Shown here: positions 7,445 through 14,279 of the stretch, piece by piece
How the letters are laid out: each line of letters begins with the position of its first letter
Numbering within the stretch: position 1 is the stretch's first letter
Source of the DNA: a virus
IMG/VR virus record: IMGVR_UViG_3300008111_001195
Span: 1-23,627 of that record
Reading direction: 5' to 3' (one strand)
Length of the DNA stretch: 23,627 nucleotides
Notes under the pieces: model-generated
What the model was told of the DNA's origin: nothing
Database searches by the model: none
Seen by the model: the letters and a program-made list of their open reading frames with translations, nothing else
Translations under genes and position numbers: made by a program

Positions 7445-7919
7445 TGTGATATTCTTCGACAGTGCAAGATCCGAGGTTGACAGTATTTACTAACTTCATA
7501 CCTTGTAAAAATTCATCTACGTTAATGTAAGTATCATGGATAAATTCGCCCTTGATTCTTGTAACATAGACTCTATCTAATACAGGCTTTGATTGTAACA
7601 GTAAATCCGGACCACCTATTACATATATTTTCTTCTTTTTATGATGTGCAGTTAGTGCTTTAAGGGCTTCGCATACATCACCTTTAACCTGTTCAACTGT
7701 ATCAGAGTCAAAAAAGTTATTAGTAAAAATTACATTAAACCGCCCAGGCAAAGGTTTAGGCATATCGGGACTATCCCAAGTACGTCGACCCATAACAACG
7801 ATTTCATTTTGAGTTTGAGTTTTAAACCAAGTCATATCGTCTTTGTTATGTGGCCAGGACAGTTGTCCTTTAAACCCCATACCCCCTACATCATCGACTG
7901 CAAATAAGGCTGCTATCAT
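7386..7919 (-). CDS. folA: Dihydrofolate reductase
   Basis: A 177-residue DHFR that reduces dihydrofolate with NADPH, regenerating the cofactor consumed by the adjacent ThyA. Motifs: MIAALFAVD at the start, GxLSWPHNKDDMTWFK (proton-donor acid near D27/D28), VVMGRRTW (42-48) and YVIGGPDLL (99-107). The fold should end near CTVEEYHN. The frame then continues for about 20 polar residues and overlaps thyA by 59 bases, far more than the 4-base ATGA overlap used elsewhere here, so the tail looks like a read-on after loss of an earlier stop. ATG 7919 overlaps the stop of the upstream gene (ATGA). Confidence 0.95.
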   Translation of the reverse strand: MIAALFAVDDVGGMGFKGQLSWPHNKDDMTWFKTQTQNEIVVMGRRTWDSPDMPKPLPGRFNVIFTNNFFDSDTVEQVKGDVCEALKALTAHHKKKKIYVIGGPDLLLQSKPVLDRVYVTRIKGEFIHDTYINVDEFLQGMKLVNTVNLGSCTVEEYHNETIPSSTRAHSTKRKTED

Positions 7920-8248
7920 TCTTCTTTCTTTTTAGGTCTTTTTTTCTTTAGGAATCGAGTAGTTTCTTTGATAACATCTTTTTTAACTTTTTCAACATCC
8001 AATCTAAAATCAATATGTTCGATTTCATTCTCGTACGAAGACAACAGTTCTCTAAGATGATCCTCGAGATTATCAGAACCGTGAGCCCTTGCTTGACTAG
8101 CAATGTTGATATCCCACACTTTGCCACCCTTGAAGATAATCCTCATGGAGTCTAGATATGCTAACGGTACTGCTTCAACATTAATCTCGCCAAATATTTC
8201 AGGCCATTGATCGATGACATCTTTAGGTAATGACTTACCTTTAATCAC
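7916..8248 (-). CDS. Conserved-looking phage protein of unknown function
   Basis: A 110-residue soluble protein starting MIKGKSLPKDVIDQWPEIFG. It combines an N-terminal DxWPEIFGEI helix, a central beta region (MRIIFKGGKVWDI), an acidic helix and a very basic lysine-rich tail (KKKRPKKKEE) that could bind nucleic acid or a protein partner. The start codon is GTG at 8248. That GTG overlaps the TAA (8241-8243) ending the out-of-frame continuation of the upstream gene, which supports both this start and the reality of that continuation. The 3' end overlaps folA by ATGA. It recalls proteins of T4-like cyanophages, but I cannot name a function. Confidence 0.75.
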   Translation of the reverse strand: MIKGKSLPKDVIDQWPEIFGEINVEAVPLAYLDSMRIIFKGGKVWDINIASQARAHGSDNLEDHLRELLSSYENEIEHIDFRLDVEKVKKDVIKETTRFLKKKRPKKKEE

Positions 8249-8432
8249 TCTCTTTAACTGCTGTTTTCTTCTTAGTAGGAGCCAGACTCTCCGCCTGACG
8301 ACGAAGTTCAGCAGCCTCCTTGCTTAGACGATCTGCATCACTACGAAACTTTTTGGCTAAGTCTTCATCAGTTAACGGACTAGTGGCCTGCACTGGAGTT
8401 TTAACTTCACGGGCTTGCTTGGCGGCATTTCG
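8241..8432 (-). other. Out-of-frame C-terminal part of the 8372-8854 gene
   Basis: This frame encodes about 63 residues beginning RNAAKQAREVKTP, rich in Ala, Lys, Glu and Arg, with a predicted coiled-coil helix (DEDLAKKFRSDADRLS, then KEAAELRRQAESL) and a basic end (PTKKKTAVKESD). Codons are ordinary for the phage and there is no ATG at its head. It has an in-frame TAA just upstream (8433-8435). Its stop overlaps the GTG start of the next gene, the same joining style as elsewhere in the operon. I therefore read it as the displaced C-terminus of the preceding gene, not an independent gene. Confidence 0.7.
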
Positions 8433-8854
8433 TTAACAGATGCAATAGTTTTAGGCATTTCGGTACTGTTACCCAGTGCAAGATCGTTGACACTAATACC
8501 TTTTTGCTCGGCAATCATCTGATTTAGTTGTGCCAATTCAATACTTGCTTGCAAGTTAGGAATCATATCGACATCAGATGTCTTTACCTTTACTAACTTC
8601 TTGCTGAAGTGCAATTGGTTAAGCATGATTTGACCATCAGGGAAATGTGAACGAGCCAATGCTTCGGCAAATTCATATGCAGCCTGACCAGCATTACTTT
8701 CTACTAGTGTGATGAGAGCATCGTGTTGTTCTGGGCTTAGTGCTTCTGTTGGAATCACTAAGGCAGCATCGCTTTCACCGGGCAGTGTGCGGTATGCAAC
8801 CACAACTTTCCTACCAGTGGCTCTCATTCTGCCAATATGTTTAATATCAGACAT
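8372..8854 (-). CDS. Phage protein of unknown function, apparently truncated by a frameshift
   Basis: The open frame gives 160 residues starting MSDIKHIGRMRATGRKVVVA, with a beta-rich first third (VVVAYRTLPGES, ALVIPTEAL) and helices such as LITLVESNAGQAAYEFAEALARS. ATG 8854 has GGAG 8 bases upstream and overlaps the previous gene by 8 bases. After about residue 142 the sequence turns into an unconvincing tail (PPSKPVKLKLQCRPLVR). A better coding continuation lies in the -1 frame from about 8432 down to 8241. Adding one A to the AAA at 8428-8430 (minus strand GAAATG to GAAAATG) would join both parts into one protein of 204 residues. I cannot tell a real mutation from a sequencing error. Function unknown. 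Confidence 0.7.
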   Translation of the reverse strand: MSDIKHIGRMRATGRKVVVAYRTLPGESDAALVIPTEALSPEQHDALITLVESNAGQAAYEFAEALARSHFPDGQIMLNQLHFSKKLVKVKTSDVDMIPNLQASIELAQLNQMIAEQKGISVNDLALGNSTEMPKTIASVNEMPPSKPVKLKLQCRPLVR

Positions 8855-9095
8855 TAGGCTTGCTCCCTTGTTTACTCACAGCCTCTAAAAATCCTGCAAG
8901 TTTATTGTACACTGTACCGACTGCTTGCATTTCGTTTGGTTTAAATGAACCTCGTTGTGCGGCAACATCGATGATGTTTTTTAGAGCACCTAGGTCCTGC
9001 ACTGTAAGATCAAAGTTTTGTTCTTGTGCTGGTGTCTCAGCGGCTGGTGCCTCTGTTGGTGCTTGTGTTTGTTCTACTTGGTTTTCTTCTGCCAT
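8847..9095 (-). CDS. Small phage protein with acidic, Pro/Ala/Gln-rich N-terminus
   Basis: An 82-residue protein. Residues 1-26 are low-complexity and acidic (repeated Glu, Gln, Thr, Pro, Ala), likely disordered. Residues 27-75 form a compact helical domain (NFDLTVQDLGALKNIIDVAA, then GSFKPNEMQAVGTVYNKLAGFL). Start ATG 9095 follows AAGGAG by 6 bases, one of the best ribosome sites in the window. It overlaps the next gene by 8 bases. Similar small proteins occur beside the same neighbour in T4-like marine phages as far as I recall, but no function is known to me. The 40-base gap before it (9096-9135) holds only this ribosome site and no convincing promoter. Confidence 0.75.
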   Translation of the reverse strand: MAEENQVEQTQAPTEAPAAETPAQEQNFDLTVQDLGALKNIIDVAAQRGSFKPNEMQAVGTVYNKLAGFLEAVSKQGSKPNV

Positions 9096-9135
9096 AATGT
9101 ACTCCTTCAGATGTTAGGCAAACTTATATATCCTA

Positions 9136-9423
9136 CTAAACCGAAGAGTTCTTTAAATGTGGACAAGCAATTAAAAAGAAACTGGCTTCTTTAGGTTCTT
9201 CGAAACCGATCTTGATCTTAATAGCAAATTGGTTACCTTCTAATGCCAATGTTTCTCCTATGTAGAACCGATGTTTAAGATTGGAGATAATCCAATCGTA
9301 TATAGACTTTTGTAAGTTATATTTTAACCCTAGTTCTACATAATGGAAGTGGAGAGGTGGATCACGCACCTCCCTACAATCCAAAACATTAAGCGGGTTA
9401 ATTTTTTCTACTAGATTGTTCAC
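9136..9423 (-). CDS. Unknown phage protein
   Basis: A 95-residue soluble protein starting MNNLVEKINPLNVLDCREV. Alternating charged helices and strands (FHYVELGLKYNLQKSIYDWI, FAIKIKIGFEEPKEASFFLI) suggest a small alpha/beta domain, without motifs I recognise. The start codon is GTG at 9423, overlapping the TGA of the VWA-domain gene as GTGA. Only weak ribosome-binding sequence precedes it, so it likely depends on translation of the upstream gene. It belongs to the unit reading from the promoter at 10625-10653 towards thyA. Confidence 0.65.
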   Translation of the reverse strand: MNNLVEKINPLNVLDCREVRDPPLHFHYVELGLKYNLQKSIYDWIISNLKHRFYIGETLALEGNQFAIKIKIGFEEPKEASFFLIACPHLKNSSV

Positions 9424-10595
9424 TTGCGTACAGGTGCTTCGTAGTATGCGTGAGCACCAAAGGGAGGAACAATAGTATCATTGCCGTGGATGATAAAGAT
9501 AGTGTCGCAATAATCTTCGTCTCCCCAACTGCCCCATGGATAACCGTCTGTGAACATGATAAACTTTTTAGGAACGATATCGTTTTCTTTCATGTATTCC
9601 CAGTTGCAGTCAAATTCAGTACCGCCGCCGCCCATTACTTCATATTCTTCAATGTCATCTGCACTGTAGCCATCAAAGTCTTGTTCGTTATATACACGAG
9701 TGTCAAAACACCAAACTTTAATTTGGAAGTCCTTGAACTCTTGCATGATACCTTTAATCTCACTCATAAAATCCATTGCTTGATCATCTCCGATAGAACC
9801 GGACATGTCAATGCCAACACAGATGTCAATGCTAGTATCAAAGTTACATCCGGGTAAAATCGCACCCGACATTTGACTCTTACGACTTGGTCGACTAAAA
9901 CTATAATCATTTTTAACAGTACTTTGGATTTGCTGACGTAATAGTTCACGCCAGTTCATCTTAGGTTCAGTCATTTCTTTAATCATACGTGCAATGTCAC
10001 CGGGCACATTGCCAGCGCCGGCAGCATTGGCTGCTTGGATCATTGCTTCTTTGATCTCATCGCGGATTTTACGCAGATCTTCTTTGCTGTGCTTAGGCTG
10101 GCCATCTTTACCGTCACCTTCGGGATCTAAATGCTCATCCAACATTTCGCCTAGTTGTTTGAGTTCTTCTTCATCGTATTTGTTATAGATTTCGTCATAG
10201 ACTTGTTCAGCACTCCAACCGTCATACTTGCGGTCATGGAAGAATTTAACAGGAGGATCATCACCAATTCGTTCACGCTTTAGCAAACCATTTACACAAT
10301 AGTCAGCGGCAATGTTAAAAATTTGTGGGTCACGTCCTTCACGACGCCCCATATGATCGTAAACACAATGTAGAATTTCGTGTGCAACTACAAACTCAAC
10401 TTGACGTGGTGTCATCTTTTCAAAGAACTCACGATTGTAATAAAAATTACGGAAGTCTGTTGCGGCAGTAGCAAGCCAATCACTAGCATCGACCAATTTC
10501 ATGCGTGTAGCCATATTGCCAAAGAATGGGTGTCGCAACAGCAACCCCACACGGGCAATAACAATTTTATCTACGATTGGGTCCATATAAGACAT
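9420..10595 (-). CDS. Metallopeptidase-like/VWA-like (DUF2201-type) protein, partner of MoxR ATPase
   Basis: A 391-residue protein in two parts. The N-terminal part (about 1-230) has a zinc-peptidase-like HEILH (72-76) in VVAHEILHCVYDH, matching the putative metallopeptidase domain of DUF2201 proteins, and an acidic linker (140-185). The C-terminal part is VWA-like with a metal-ion-dependent adhesion site: DMSGS (263-267), GGGGTEFD and FTDGYPWG. Such proteins are usually encoded beside a MoxR AAA+ ATPase and are thought to act with it as a chaperone or metal-insertion machine, like the CobST/ChlID pairing; here the ATPase gene is directly upstream. AGGAG lies 5 bases before ATG 10595. The gene has its own strong promoter. 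Confidence 0.88.
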   Translation of the reverse strand: MSYMDPIVDKIVIARVGLLLRHPFFGNMATRMKLVDASDWLATAATDFRNFYYNREFFEKMTPRQVEFVVAHEILHCVYDHMGRREGRDPQIFNIAADYCVNGLLKRERIGDDPPVKFFHDRKYDGWSAEQVYDEIYNKYDEEELKQLGEMLDEHLDPEGDGKDGQPKHSKEDLRKIRDEIKEAMIQAANAAGAGNVPGDIARMIKEMTEPKMNWRELLRQQIQSTVKNDYSFSRPSRKSQMSGAILPGCNFDTSIDICVGIDMSGSIGDDQAMDFMSEIKGIMQEFKDFQIKVWCFDTRVYNEQDFDGYSADDIEEYEVMGGGGTEFDCNWEYMKENDIVPKKFIMFTDGYPWGSWGDEDYCDTIFIIHGNDTIVPPFGAHAYYEAPVRK

Positions 10596-10624
10596 AAATG
10601 CTCCTAGTGTTTCAGTATATATGT

Positions 10625-10653
10625 ATTATACATACATTCGATGTTTTTGTCAA
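10625..10653 (-). promoter_or_regulatory. Consensus sigma-70 promoter for the VWA gene
   Basis: On the minus strand TTGACA (10648-10653) and TATAAT (10625-10630) are separated by exactly 17 bases: both hexamers are perfect. It sits directly after the terminator of the MoxR gene and 29 bases before ATG 10595, so it should let host RNA polymerase start the VWA-to-thyA unit. Confidence 0.85.
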
Positions 10654-10654
10654 G

Positions 10655-10680
10655 AAAAAAGGTGCATCTTTGCACCCTTT
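10655..10680 (-). terminator. Rho-independent terminator of the MoxR gene
   Basis: On the minus strand GGTGCA, a 4-base AAGA loop and TGCACC form a hairpin, extended by a G-T and A-T pairs, and followed by TTTTTT. It begins 11 bases after the MoxR stop and ends two bases before the -35 box of the next promoter, cleanly insulating the two genes. Confidence 0.85.
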
Positions 10681-10690
10681 CTCTTTTGGA

Positions 10691-11797
10691 TTAACGGCCT
10701 TTGTCTTGTGCCGCCGCAATGTACTTGCCGTACTTGTCGTGGAAAGCGTCAAAGCAATCGATCTCGTCTGGGTCCAACGGCAGTTGATATTGTGTCAACG
10801 CCAATTTAGTACCCATTACAACCAATTCAGTTTCAAAATTATCCATGATAAATTGGAAGAAGTGATTAACCATGCTGTTAAACTTCTTATCGTTCTTGTC
10901 AGATGCATCCTTCAACTCGTAGCACAATGACACAGTTAAAGAGTACATGGCACTAATTTCTTTACTGTCCATTTTCTTTACTTTGCCTGACAGAATGTCT
11001 TCTGGCTTTGGCATCTTGCTGGCAATCTTGCGATGAGCCATGAACTTAATAGCAAGACCTTCACCAACAGCACCGGAAATCAAATCCATCATAGTGTTGT
11101 CATCTGTGTCATCTTCTTCCAACAGTTCGGAAACAAAATTCCAAGAACGTGGAGTAGCAAACGAGCGGCTTGCACTCTTTGGATCAAAGTCGTACAAATC
11201 TTTCTTTGCAAAAGTGCAGTAGCCAACCACATCTTTGTGTACACGATTATCGGTAGCCCATTGTGCCCAGTCATCAAAGTCCACACGCATTTCCAAATGC
11301 AGGAAACGATTAGCCAGGGGAGCAGGCATACGATAAGTAACACCTTTGTCTGCTTCACGGTTACCAGCGGCAACAATTAGAACGTTGTCTGGCAGTTTGT
11401 ATTGACCCACTCGACGATTCAAAATCAACTGATAAGCAGCCGCTTGTACGCTGGGAGCCGCCGAATTCATTTCGTCCAAGAACAAAACAACAAATGGATA
11501 TTTACTGGCCAGTTCTTCGTCTGGAAGTTCGCTTGGACTGCCCCAAACCATTTTACTCTTACTTTGATTAGAATCAAAATACGGAATACCTTTAATGTCG
11601 GTAGGTTCCCAAAGACTCAAACGGATATCGATAACATGGGCCTTGATCTCGCCCCCAATCTGGTGAATAATATCGGACTTACCAATGCCCGGAGGGCCCC
11701 AAAGGAAAATCGGACGTTGTTTTTTGAACGCTTTACGAATTGCGTTCTTTGCGCCGTTAGGGCTAACTTGACGATTGATAATTTCTACTGTTTCCAT
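10691..11797 (-). CDS. MoxR-type AAA+ ATPase
   Basis: A 368-residue AAA+ ATPase. Walker A GPPGIGKS (34-41), Walker B VVLFLDEMN (103-111), sensor-1 region IVAAGNRE (141-148) and an arginine-finger-like PLANRF (160-165) are all present, followed by a helical lid and a C-terminal helical extension. This is the MoxR/RavA/CobS style of ATPase that partners VWA proteins, here encoded immediately downstream. The pair is found in many T4-like marine phages; the client is unknown, with metallo-enzyme or virion protein remodelling proposed by analogy. Start ATG 11797 follows AGGAG by 6 bases. It appears to be a single-gene unit, with a consensus promoter at 11845-11873 and a terminator at 10655-10680. 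Confidence 0.92.
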   Translation of the reverse strand: METVEIINRQVSPNGAKNAIRKAFKKQRPIFLWGPPGIGKSDIIHQIGGEIKAHVIDIRLSLWEPTDIKGIPYFDSNQSKSKMVWGSPSELPDEELASKYPFVVLFLDEMNSAAPSVQAAAYQLILNRRVGQYKLPDNVLIVAAGNREADKGVTYRMPAPLANRFLHLEMRVDFDDWAQWATDNRVHKDVVGYCTFAKKDLYDFDPKSASRSFATPRSWNFVSELLEEDDTDDNTMMDLISGAVGEGLAIKFMAHRKIASKMPKPEDILSGKVKKMDSKEISAMYSLTVSLCYELKDASDKNDKKFNSMVNHFFQFIMDNFETELVVMGTKLALTQYQLPLDPDEIDCFDAFHDKYGKYIAAAQDKGR

Positions 11798-11844
11798 TAA
11801 ATGCTCCTGATTAAAGTGTGTTAAAACTGTTTCGCAGTGTAACT

Positions 11845-11873
11845 ATTATACGATAGATCTGCGTTAGTGTCAA
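11845..11873 (-). promoter_or_regulatory. Consensus sigma-70 promoter for the MoxR gene
   Basis: Minus strand TTGACA (11868-11873), 17-base spacer, TATAAT (11845-11850): a perfect host-type promoter. It lies in the 82-base gap after the stop of the 11880-12272 gene and gives a leader of about 40 bases before ATG 11797. No terminator was seen between the upstream gene and this promoter. Confidence 0.87.
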
Positions 11874-11879
11874 CTACTT

Positions 11880-12272
11880 TTAGGAGTTTTGGCTAGAGTC
11901 TTTGCGTTTCATTGCCTTAATTAGGCCATAATGACGGACATCGCCCGAAAACAAATGTAATTCAAAACTTTTACGCTCGCTCAAAACCGTAATTGTTTCG
12001 GGTGTAAGGTAATACGGACAGTCGATGAACTTGTCCAAAAACAAAATAACTTGCGGTTTCAAATCCAAAGTAGCCGGGAATGGGATTTCGTAGACTTGTA
12101 GATCCAAAGTATTTCTAATGTAGTCCAATCCTTCTTCAGTCAATCTAAGACCGCCTTCGCTCTTTTTACGGGTATTTACAAACCACCTACGTGAGTACGT
12201 TGCGACATTTACCAAAGACAGGGCTTGCATACCAGCCTTTAGAAAAATCCTAGTGTACACTTCTTGATTCAT
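11880..12272 (-). CDS. Unknown phage protein
   Basis: A 130-residue soluble protein, MNQEVYTRIFLKAGMQALSL at the start. A helix, a basic stretch (NTRKKSEGGLRLTEEGLDYI) that could be a small winged-helix-like element, and a beta-rich half (YEIPFPATLDLKPQVILFLD, FELHLFSGDVRHYG) follow. A basic C-terminus ends it. The winged-helix idea is only an impression. ATG 12272 overlaps the upstream stop as ATGA. It is the last gene before the MoxR promoter and probably the end of the unit that begins at folE. Confidence 0.65.
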   Translation of the reverse strand: MNQEVYTRIFLKAGMQALSLVNVATYSRRWFVNTRKKSEGGLRLTEEGLDYIRNTLDLQVYEIPFPATLDLKPQVILFLDKFIDCPYYLTPETITVLSERKSFELHLFSGDVRHYGLIKAMKRKDSSQNS

Positions 12273-12553
12273 TCGATTGATTCGCCCTGAGTTAGTTTAA
12301 CCACACCAAAATCTTTAACACCAAACATAGTGTTCAATTTTTTAGATAAGTTATGTGCATGTCCTGGATTTGAAAAACTAACTTTTTTGTATTTGCTACC
12401 AGCATAGCCGCCTAGACTATTTTGGCTCTTCAAATTAAAAGGCTGTCCTTTGTAAAAGACAGCCCAAATGGCGTCCGCCTCGAGAATTTGATCGCTCTTA
12501 AAGGTTTTCTTGTTGATATTTTCTAAAAGTACTTTGGGTTTGGGGCGACTCAT
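12269..12553 (-). CDS. Unknown basic phage protein
   Basis: A 94-residue lysine-rich protein starting MSRPKPKVLLENINKKTFKS. It has a beta-hairpin-like IWAVFYKGQPFNLK, a flexible SLGGYAGSKYKKVSF segment and a helix (GHAHNLSKKLNTMF). I chose ATG 12553. A GTG two codons upstream (12559) is also possible, because GGAG (12564-12567) is 4 bases from GTG and 10 from ATG. Its 3' end overlaps the next gene by ATGA. The gene is preceded by a late-promoter-like motif. Function unknown. Confidence 0.62.
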   Translation of the reverse strand: MSRPKPKVLLENINKKTFKSDQILEADAIWAVFYKGQPFNLKSQNSLGGYAGSKYKKVSFSNPGHAHNLSKKLNTMFGVKDFGVVKLTQGESIE

Positions 12554-12579
12554 ACACACATATCTCCGTTATATGCGTA

Positions 12580-12587
12580 TATTTATT
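12580..12587 (-). promoter_or_regulatory. Late-promoter-like motif AATAAATA
   Basis: On the minus strand AATAAATA, matching the NATAAATA form of late promoters described for T4-like cyanophages, lies 27 bases before ATG 12553 and overlaps the stop codon of the upstream gene. Placement upstream of a gene in one of the few gaps makes it plausible, but an AT-rich octamer can arise by chance. Confidence 0.4.
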
Positions 12588-12828
12588 ACTTTTCGTCCCA
12601 ATTTCCTCCGTCCATTTTGACCTGTATATTAGGATCTTCACGTTGAATAGACTGCATCAATCCTTCATAGTTACCTGCCAATCTAGTCATAACCAGCGAT
12701 AACGTATGATTTAGCGTTTTTGCAGTAGCAATGTCTATACGAATTTCTTTTTGATTGCCAAGTTCTGCTCCACGCACTTGATTCATAAATTGCTGAATGG
12801 CAATTGTGTTAATTTTATCGCCTTGCAT
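12586..12828 (-). CDS. Unknown small helical phage protein
   Basis: An 80-residue protein, mostly helical and soluble: INTIAIQQFMNQVRGAEL, then a strand KEIRIDIATAKTLNHTLSLV and a helix ending in an acidic tail (VKMDGGNWDEK). ATG 12828 overlaps the upstream gene by 14 bases and no independent promoter is evident. I do not recognise a function. Its stop codon is shared with the late-promoter-like motif at 12580-12587. Confidence 0.65.
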   Translation of the reverse strand: MQGDKINTIAIQQFMNQVRGAELGNQKEIRIDIATAKTLNHTLSLVMTRLAGNYEGLMQSIQREDPNIQVKMDGGNWDEK

Positions 12829-13294
12829 TAGATAACCTTTGTTTCATTTCAATGTCTGTTCTAAAGGGGCCTTCATACGGATAACGTTCAACGGTAATTA
12901 GTTTAGGGCAAAAAGATTTAATCCATCCCTTTTCAAATTTAATGATATAGTATCCTGCACAGTATACACTTTTACTTTTTGAACTTTTAGTAAACAACGG
13001 CAAATTACGCTTAACATCAAACATAGGGTTATGAGGTTCGCTACTGGCCAAATATCCGTGAACATCTCTACTTGTAACCTCACTACTGCTACTCAAAAAA
13101 GTTTTTGTTACGAAGAAATCTTTACCGAATGTTTCGAACAGTTTCTTTTTATTGTCAAACGTAGTTACATTTTCTTTACTGCTGAACACATATTTCTTTT
13201 GTTCGGTTACTTTAAGAATGCCAATCTTTGTTTCACCTTCTTCAACAATCCAAAATTTTCCATCGATTACTGGCTTTGCGTGTATTTCTGTCAT
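12815..13294 (-). CDS. Unknown phage protein downstream of the exonuclease
   Basis: A 159-residue protein with a beta-rich N-terminal half (VIDGKFWIVEEGETKIGILK, KYVFSSKENVTTF) and a C-terminal region ending in a basic tail (MKQRLSNARR). The open frame extends to 13345, but I place the start at ATG 13294 because GGAG (13302-13305) lies 7 bases upstream and the longer versions would overlap the exonuclease gene by up to 35 bases without a ribosome site. The C-terminal block YCAGYYIIKFEKGWIKSFCP with YPYEGPFRTDIEM looks like a conserved core. Function unknown; it lies in the folE-to-11880 unit. Confidence 0.68.
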   Translation of the reverse strand: MTEIHAKPVIDGKFWIVEEGETKIGILKVTEQKKYVFSSKENVTTFDNKKKLFETFGKDFFVTKTFLSSSSEVTSRDVHGYLASSEPHNPMFDVKRNLPLFTKSSKSKSVYCAGYYIIKFEKGWIKSFCPKLITVERYPYEGPFRTDIEMKQRLSNARR

Positions 13295-13310
13295 ATCGGG
13301 TCTCCAACTT

Positions 13311-14279
13311 TTATTTGTGGTATCTTGCATTAAGCGGTTCTGCATATTGCTGTGCTTGATCTGAAATCTTTTTCAAATCGTATAGTTGACAAAACTTAAG
13401 AAGTCGTATGCCAACTTGCGATACATTCTTTTCTTTTTCAATATTAGTTTTAATTGTGTCGAACAACTTTTCTTTAATGTCGTCGGGCTGTTGTGTCAAG
13501 TCAATCAATTGTCGGTTACGTTCGTAATCTTCTAGCACACGATGTTCTTCACCATTATGATCAACCCAACGTTGCAACATGAGATTGTTCCACGAGAATC
13601 CTTTATTGTCTTTATCTTTAAAAGCATCTTCTAATTTGTTCTTACGTACCTTAGGATATGCACTAAACACATTATCACTACTGTCACCGCGAATACATTT
13701 CTCAAATAGCAACCATTTAGGATCAGGAATAGCCTTAGGCATTCCAGTTTTTGTATCCTTAACCAGTTTACCTTTTTTGTCAAAGATTCCTTCGTAGGTA
13801 ATATGATGCTCTAGGACACCGTTATACTGACTCACTGTGGGGCTAATCAATTGTACAAAATCTGTGTCTGTTGAAATGATTACATGTTTGTCGTTAGGAT
13901 GACTTTGAATCCACCCTGCAATCAAATCATCTGCTTCTAGTTCTTTATGCTGTAGCACAGTACAGTTAGTCTTTTCTTCGATGAACGTTTTAAACATGTC
14001 AAAACTTTCCCAGAACAAAGTATCTTCTTCTTGTTCTTTAACTGTCTTTGCCGCACGAGCCTCTGTTCTGTTGCGTTTATACGGAGCATAGTAATCTTTG
14101 CGCCACGAGCGACCTTCAAGGCAGAACACTACGTGAGTGCCGCCAAAGTCTTGCCATGCTTTTTTGATACTGTTTAAAGTAATATGAAAGGCCATGCCCA
14201 ACTTAATGTCAGCATCGCCTTTGATAACGTGACGAGCACGAAAGAATGTGTTAGCAGTATCAACTAAAATATATGTCAT
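13311..14279 (-). CDS. 5'-3' exonuclease / RNase H of the T4 Rnh-T5 D15 (FEN) family
   Basis: A 322-residue FEN-family nuclease, of the size of T4 RNase H. The conserved metal-binding acids are in order: D7 in YILVDTAN, E115-A-D117-D118 in KELEADDLIAGW, D138 and D140 in STDTDFVQL, and D199/D202 in RGDSSDNV, followed by a helix-hairpin-helix-like region. Basic residues of the active-site arch occur at SWRKDYYAPYKRNR (58-71). Such enzymes remove RNA primers and flaps during phage lagging-strand synthesis. ATG 14279 overlaps the upstream stop (ATGA). It is the clearest replication gene in the window and supports a T4-like phage assignment. Confidence 0.93.
   Translation of the reverse strand: MTYILVDTANTFFRARHVIKGDADIKLGMAFHITLNSIKKAWQDFGGTHVVFCLEGRSWRKDYYAPYKRNRTEARAAKTVKEQEEDTLFWESFDMFKTFIEEKTNCTVLQHKELEADDLIAGWIQSHPNDKHVIISTDTDFVQLISPTVSQYNGVLEHHITYEGIFDKKGKLVKDTKTGMPKAIPDPKWLLFEKCIRGDSSDNVFSAYPKVRKNKLEDAFKDKDNKGFSWNNLMLQRWVDHNGEEHRVLEDYERNRQLIDLTQQPDDIKEKLFDTIKTNIEKEKNVSQVGIRLLKFCQLYDLKKISDQAQQYAEPLNARYHK

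Noticed and set aside
8375-8432. Programmed -1 ribosomal frameshift in the 8241-8854 gene
   Set aside because: No canonical X-XXY-YYZ heptamer was found in the overlap zone; GTTAAAAC is a poor fit and a one-base homopolymer deletion explains the join better. Kept only as an alternative.
9096-9135. Possible promoter (TATATA-like) before the 8847-9095 gene
   Set aside because: No -35 at usual distance and not a match to the late motif; only the ribosome site is convincing.
9450-9857. Plus-strand open frame of 135 residues under the VWA gene
   Set aside because: Antisense to the VWA-like domain with its clear motifs; composition follows the opposite strand's codons.
10598-10930. Plus-strand open frame spanning the intergenic promoter and the end of the MoxR gene
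   Set aside because: It starts in the promoter and terminator region of the minus strand and continues antisense to the MoxR gene; no ribosome site.
11089-11376. Second minus-strand frame of 95 residues inside the MoxR gene
   Set aside because: Shadow of the MoxR AAA+ frame; the main frame carries all ATPase motifs.
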